The position numbers and the translations under genes were made by a program. The notes under the pieces were generated by a model, which saw only the letters and a list, made by a program, of their open reading frames with translations, did not search any database and was not told where the DNA came from. This document shows, piece after piece, positions 61,967 through 64,000 of a DNA stretch of 64,000 nt. How positions within the stretch are numbered: position 1 is the first letter of the stretch; each line of letters starts with the position of its first letter. Source of the stretch: Pseudoxanthomonas sp. GM95 (lineage in GTDB: Bacteria > Pseudomonadota > Gammaproteobacteria > Xanthomonadales > Xanthomonadaceae); contig NZ_FOAX01000004.1 of the NCBI RefSeq assembly GCF_900109775.1, forward strand, positions 62,001-126,000, given 5' to 3'.

Positions 61967-63003
61967 ACGGTTTCGGTCACTTTGTTGAGATGCGGCGGCA
62001 CGTCGGGATTGTGGCCGCGCGCCAATGCCAGTGCATTGATCGCCTTGTAGAAACTCTGGATGGTCAGCAGCGGTGCGCAGGCCGGATGCGGTGCGGCGAC
62101 CAGCGGCAGGTCCCCGTGCGCCGAGGCCACCCAGACCTGTGCGCCGCGGCCGCGGAATTCTTCGGCCAGGGCCAGCGTGCCGGCTTCGGTGCCATCGGGC
62201 TGGGCGAAGCACAGCACCGGGAAGCCCGGGCCGACCAGCGCCATCGGGCCGTGCTTCACTTCGGCCGAGCTGTAGGCCTCGGCATGCAGGCCGCAGGTTT
62301 CCTTGAACTTGAGCGCCGCTTCCTGCGCCGCGCCCAGGCCCAGGCCGCGGCCGAGCACGAACAGGTTATGTGCGCCAGTCAGGCCGTCGGTCACCGGCGA
62401 CCAGTCGGCAGCCCACGCCTGGCGCAGCGCTCCCGGCAGCGCATCGAGCGCGGCCAGTAACTTTTCATCCTGCGACCAGTGCGCGGCCAGCTGCAGCAGC
62501 GCGGCCAGCGAAGCGAGATAGCTCTTGGTGGCGGCGACGGATTTCTCCGGGCCGGCGCACAGCGGAATCACCACGTCGGCCAACTGCGCCAGCGGCGAAT
62601 CTTCCACGTTGACCAGCGCCACCACGCGCGCGCCAGCGGCCTTGGCGGCTTCGGCATTGCGCAGCAGGTCCGGGCTCTTGCCCGACTGCGAGATCACGAT
62701 GAACAACGCGTCCTTCAACTTCAGCGGCGCGGCGTAGACCGAGCCGATCGACGGCGAGGCCGACGCGGTGACCACGCCCACCTGGGTCTCGAACAGGTAC
62801 TTGCCGAAGGTGCAGGCATGGTCGGAACTGCCACGCGCGCAGGTCGCCACGAACGGCGGCGGAGTTTCGCGTAATGACGCGGCCAGCGCGACGATCGCCT
62901 CGTGGTTGCGCGCGAACTGCGCGGCGACCACGTCGGCCGTCGAAGCGGCCTCGTTGAACATCAGGGTGTCGGCTGCCACGGGCAGCGGTGCTACAGAAGT
63001 CAT
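61963..63003 (-). CDS. nagB-II: SIS-domain glucosamine-6-phosphate deaminase
   Basis: A 346-residue enzyme of the NagB-II class (GlmS-like isomerase half without the glutaminase). It converts GlcN-6-P to fructose-6-P and ammonia. There are two SIS domains: CARGSSDHACTFGKYL and VISQSGKSPDLLRN in the first, and VLGRGLGLGAAQEAALKFKE (in two parts) and AEVKHGPMALV in the second. It ends HLNKVTETV. The ATG overlaps the nagR stop (ATGA). Confidence 0.95.
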   Translation of the reverse strand: MTSVAPLPVAADTLMFNEAASTADVVAAQFARNHEAIVALAASLRETPPPFVATCARGSSDHACTFGKYLFETQVGVVTASASPSIGSVYAAPLKLKDALFIVISQSGKSPDLLRNAEAAKAAGARVVALVNVEDSPLAQLADVVIPLCAGPEKSVAATKSYLASLAALLQLAAHWSQDEKLLAALDALPGALRQAWAADWSPVTDGLTGAHNLFVLGRGLGLGAAQEAALKFKETCGLHAEAYSSAEVKHGPMALVGPGFPVLCFAQPDGTEAGTLALAEEFRGRGAQVWVASAHGDLPLVAAPHPACAPLLTIQSFYKAINALALARGHNPDVPPHLNKVTETV

Positions 63004-64000
63004 GGCGTCGGGGTCTTGGGTTCTGCGCGAGCGGGACGCATCGGCGCGGTGGAACCACGCACCACCAGCTGCGGCGTGAAGCCCTGGTTGTGCATGGCGA
63101 TGGGAGCGTCGTCGTAGGCGTCCTGCCGCAGCCGCGCGATCAGCAGGCGCGCGGCATGCTTGGCGATGTCCTCGGTGGCCTGCTTGGCGGTGGTCAGCGG
63201 CGGCCAGGACTGCTTGGAAAACGGGCTGTCCTCGAAACCGGCGATGGACAGGTCGTAGGGCACGTTCATGCCGGTCGACTTGGCCGCAGCCAGCACCCCG
63301 GCGGCGATCTCGTCGTTGGAGCCGAAGATCGCGGTCGGCGGTTCGCGCAACGCCAGCAAGCGCCGCGCACCACGGAAGCCGTCGTCGAAGGTGTAGTCGC
63401 CGGGAATCACCAGGTGCTTGTCCAGGGTGATGCCGTAATCCTTCAGCGCCTGCTCGTAACCGGCGTAGCGCTCGGTGCTGGAGCGATGCGCCAGGCCGCC
63501 CATCAGGAAGCCGATGCGCTGGTGGCCAAGCTGTATCAGATGCTCGGTGATCTCGTAGGCCGCATCCTTGTCGTCCACGTAGACGCAGGGCGGGCCTTCG
63601 CCCGGATCTTCGGTGGCCGCGATGATGCGCACCACCTGGATGCTGCGTGCGGTGAGTGCGGCGATCAGCTCGGGGCGCTCGGACATCGGCGCAGTCAGCA
63701 CCAGGCCGGCCAGGCGCGAGCGCTGGACGAACTCGGCGAGCTCCTCGGCCAGCATCGGCGAAGTCGAATCGCAGGGCTGGATCTGCAGGCCGAAACCCGT
63801 CTCCCGGCACGCGGCCAGCACGCCGTTCTGCACGCCGATGATGTGGTACGGATTGGGGTTGTCGTACACCAGCCCGATCACGAACGGCGTGCCGCTGCGC
63901 AGGTTGCGCGCGGACGGATCGGGCTCGTAATCCAGCTCGGCGATGGCACGCAGCACGCGCGCACGCGTGCCCTGCATCACCGAGGGCTCGTTGTTGATCA
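63000..64000 (-). CDS. nagR: LacI-family repressor NagR (5' partial)
   Basis: A LacI-family regulator whose N-terminus lies beyond the window. The visible part begins INNEPSVMQGTRARVLRAI, the end of the helix-turn-helix and hinge region. A periplasmic-binding-protein-like effector domain with VIGLVYDNPNPYH, DDKDAAYEITEHLI and GSNDEIAAGV follows. It heads the nagR-nagB-II-nagA-nagX operon. By position and family it is NagR, the repressor expected to bind the palindromes at 58431-58444 and 58606-58619. Confidence 0.9.
   Translation of the reverse strand, partial: INNEPSVMQGTRARVLRAIAELDYEPDPSARNLRSGTPFVIGLVYDNPNPYHIIGVQNGVLAACRETGFGLQIQPCDSTSPMLAEELAEFVQRSRLAGLVLTAPMSERPELIAALTARSIQVVRIIAATEDPGEGPPCVYVDDKDAAYEITEHLIQLGHQRIGFLMGGLAHRSSTERYAGYEQALKDYGITLDKHLVIPGDYTFDDGFRGARRLLALREPPTAIFGSNDEIAAGVLAAAKSTGMNVPYDLSIAGFEDSPFSKQSWPPLTTAKQATEDIAKHAARLLIARLRQDAYDDAPIAMHNQGFTPQLVVRGSTAPMRPARAEPKTPTP

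Overview
The window is high-GC DNA from a gammaproteobacterium of the Xanthomonadaceae. Pseudoxanthomonas, Xanthomonas or a close relative is the likely source. This rests on the gene order of the N-glycan (nix) and N-acetylglucosamine (nag) cluster at the right-hand end, on the family types throughout (three-domain Grx4, plant-type GshA, large TonB receptor), and on the uniformly GC-rich codon use. I see no rRNA, tRNA, CRISPR array, insertion sequence or prophage.

Left third (1-26700), mostly housekeeping. It holds the end of a glutaredoxin/IscA-like/rhodanese fusion, a DUF924 protein, a DegV protein, a DMT exporter divergent from a MocR-type regulator, a PP-loop enzyme and an MFS transporter. 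Next comes a four-gene formaldehyde detoxification operon (frmR-frmA-gfa-fghA) with a recognisable FrmR operator. After that come a Pro-rich secreted protein divergent from a two-component system, gshA, a VIT-family membrane protein, engB, a cytochrome c4, two successive DsbA-like lipoproteins, an EEP-family protein, a Slt-type lytic transglycosylase, cca, a small secreted protein, and a LysR/YeiH divergent pair.

Middle (26720-34400). A 617-bp gene-free stretch holds two inverted copies of a roughly 160-bp element. Each copy folds into four hairpins whose stems differ between copies but stay paired. Next is a tripartite efflux unit (macA-macB-outer membrane factor) divergent from its probable two-component regulators.

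Right half (34380-64000), a glycan-utilisation island. A BNR-repeat sialidase-like protein and a discoidin-tailed GH29 fucosidase are divergently transcribed. A long minus-strand operon then runs TonB receptor, GH29, GH18, GH20, GH2, GH3, GH125, GH92, GH35, which is the order of Xanthomonas campestris nixE to nixL. It ends in an additional 701-residue exported protein of unrecognised family, translationally coupled to nixL. Divergent from the TonB receptor is a glucokinase. Convergent with that is the catabolic operon nagR-nagB-II-nagA-nagX; nagR runs off the window. Palindromes of the form TGACA-N4-TGTCA, matching what I recall of the Xanthomonas NagR box, lie upstream of both the TonB receptor and the glucokinase. 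Import, periplasmic trimming of complex N-glycans and cytoplasmic GlcNAc catabolism therefore look co-regulated.

The most interesting leads are the unknown ninth enzyme of the nix operon, the accessory fucosidase/sialidase pair (possibly for Lewis-a type antennae) and the covarying hairpin repeat.
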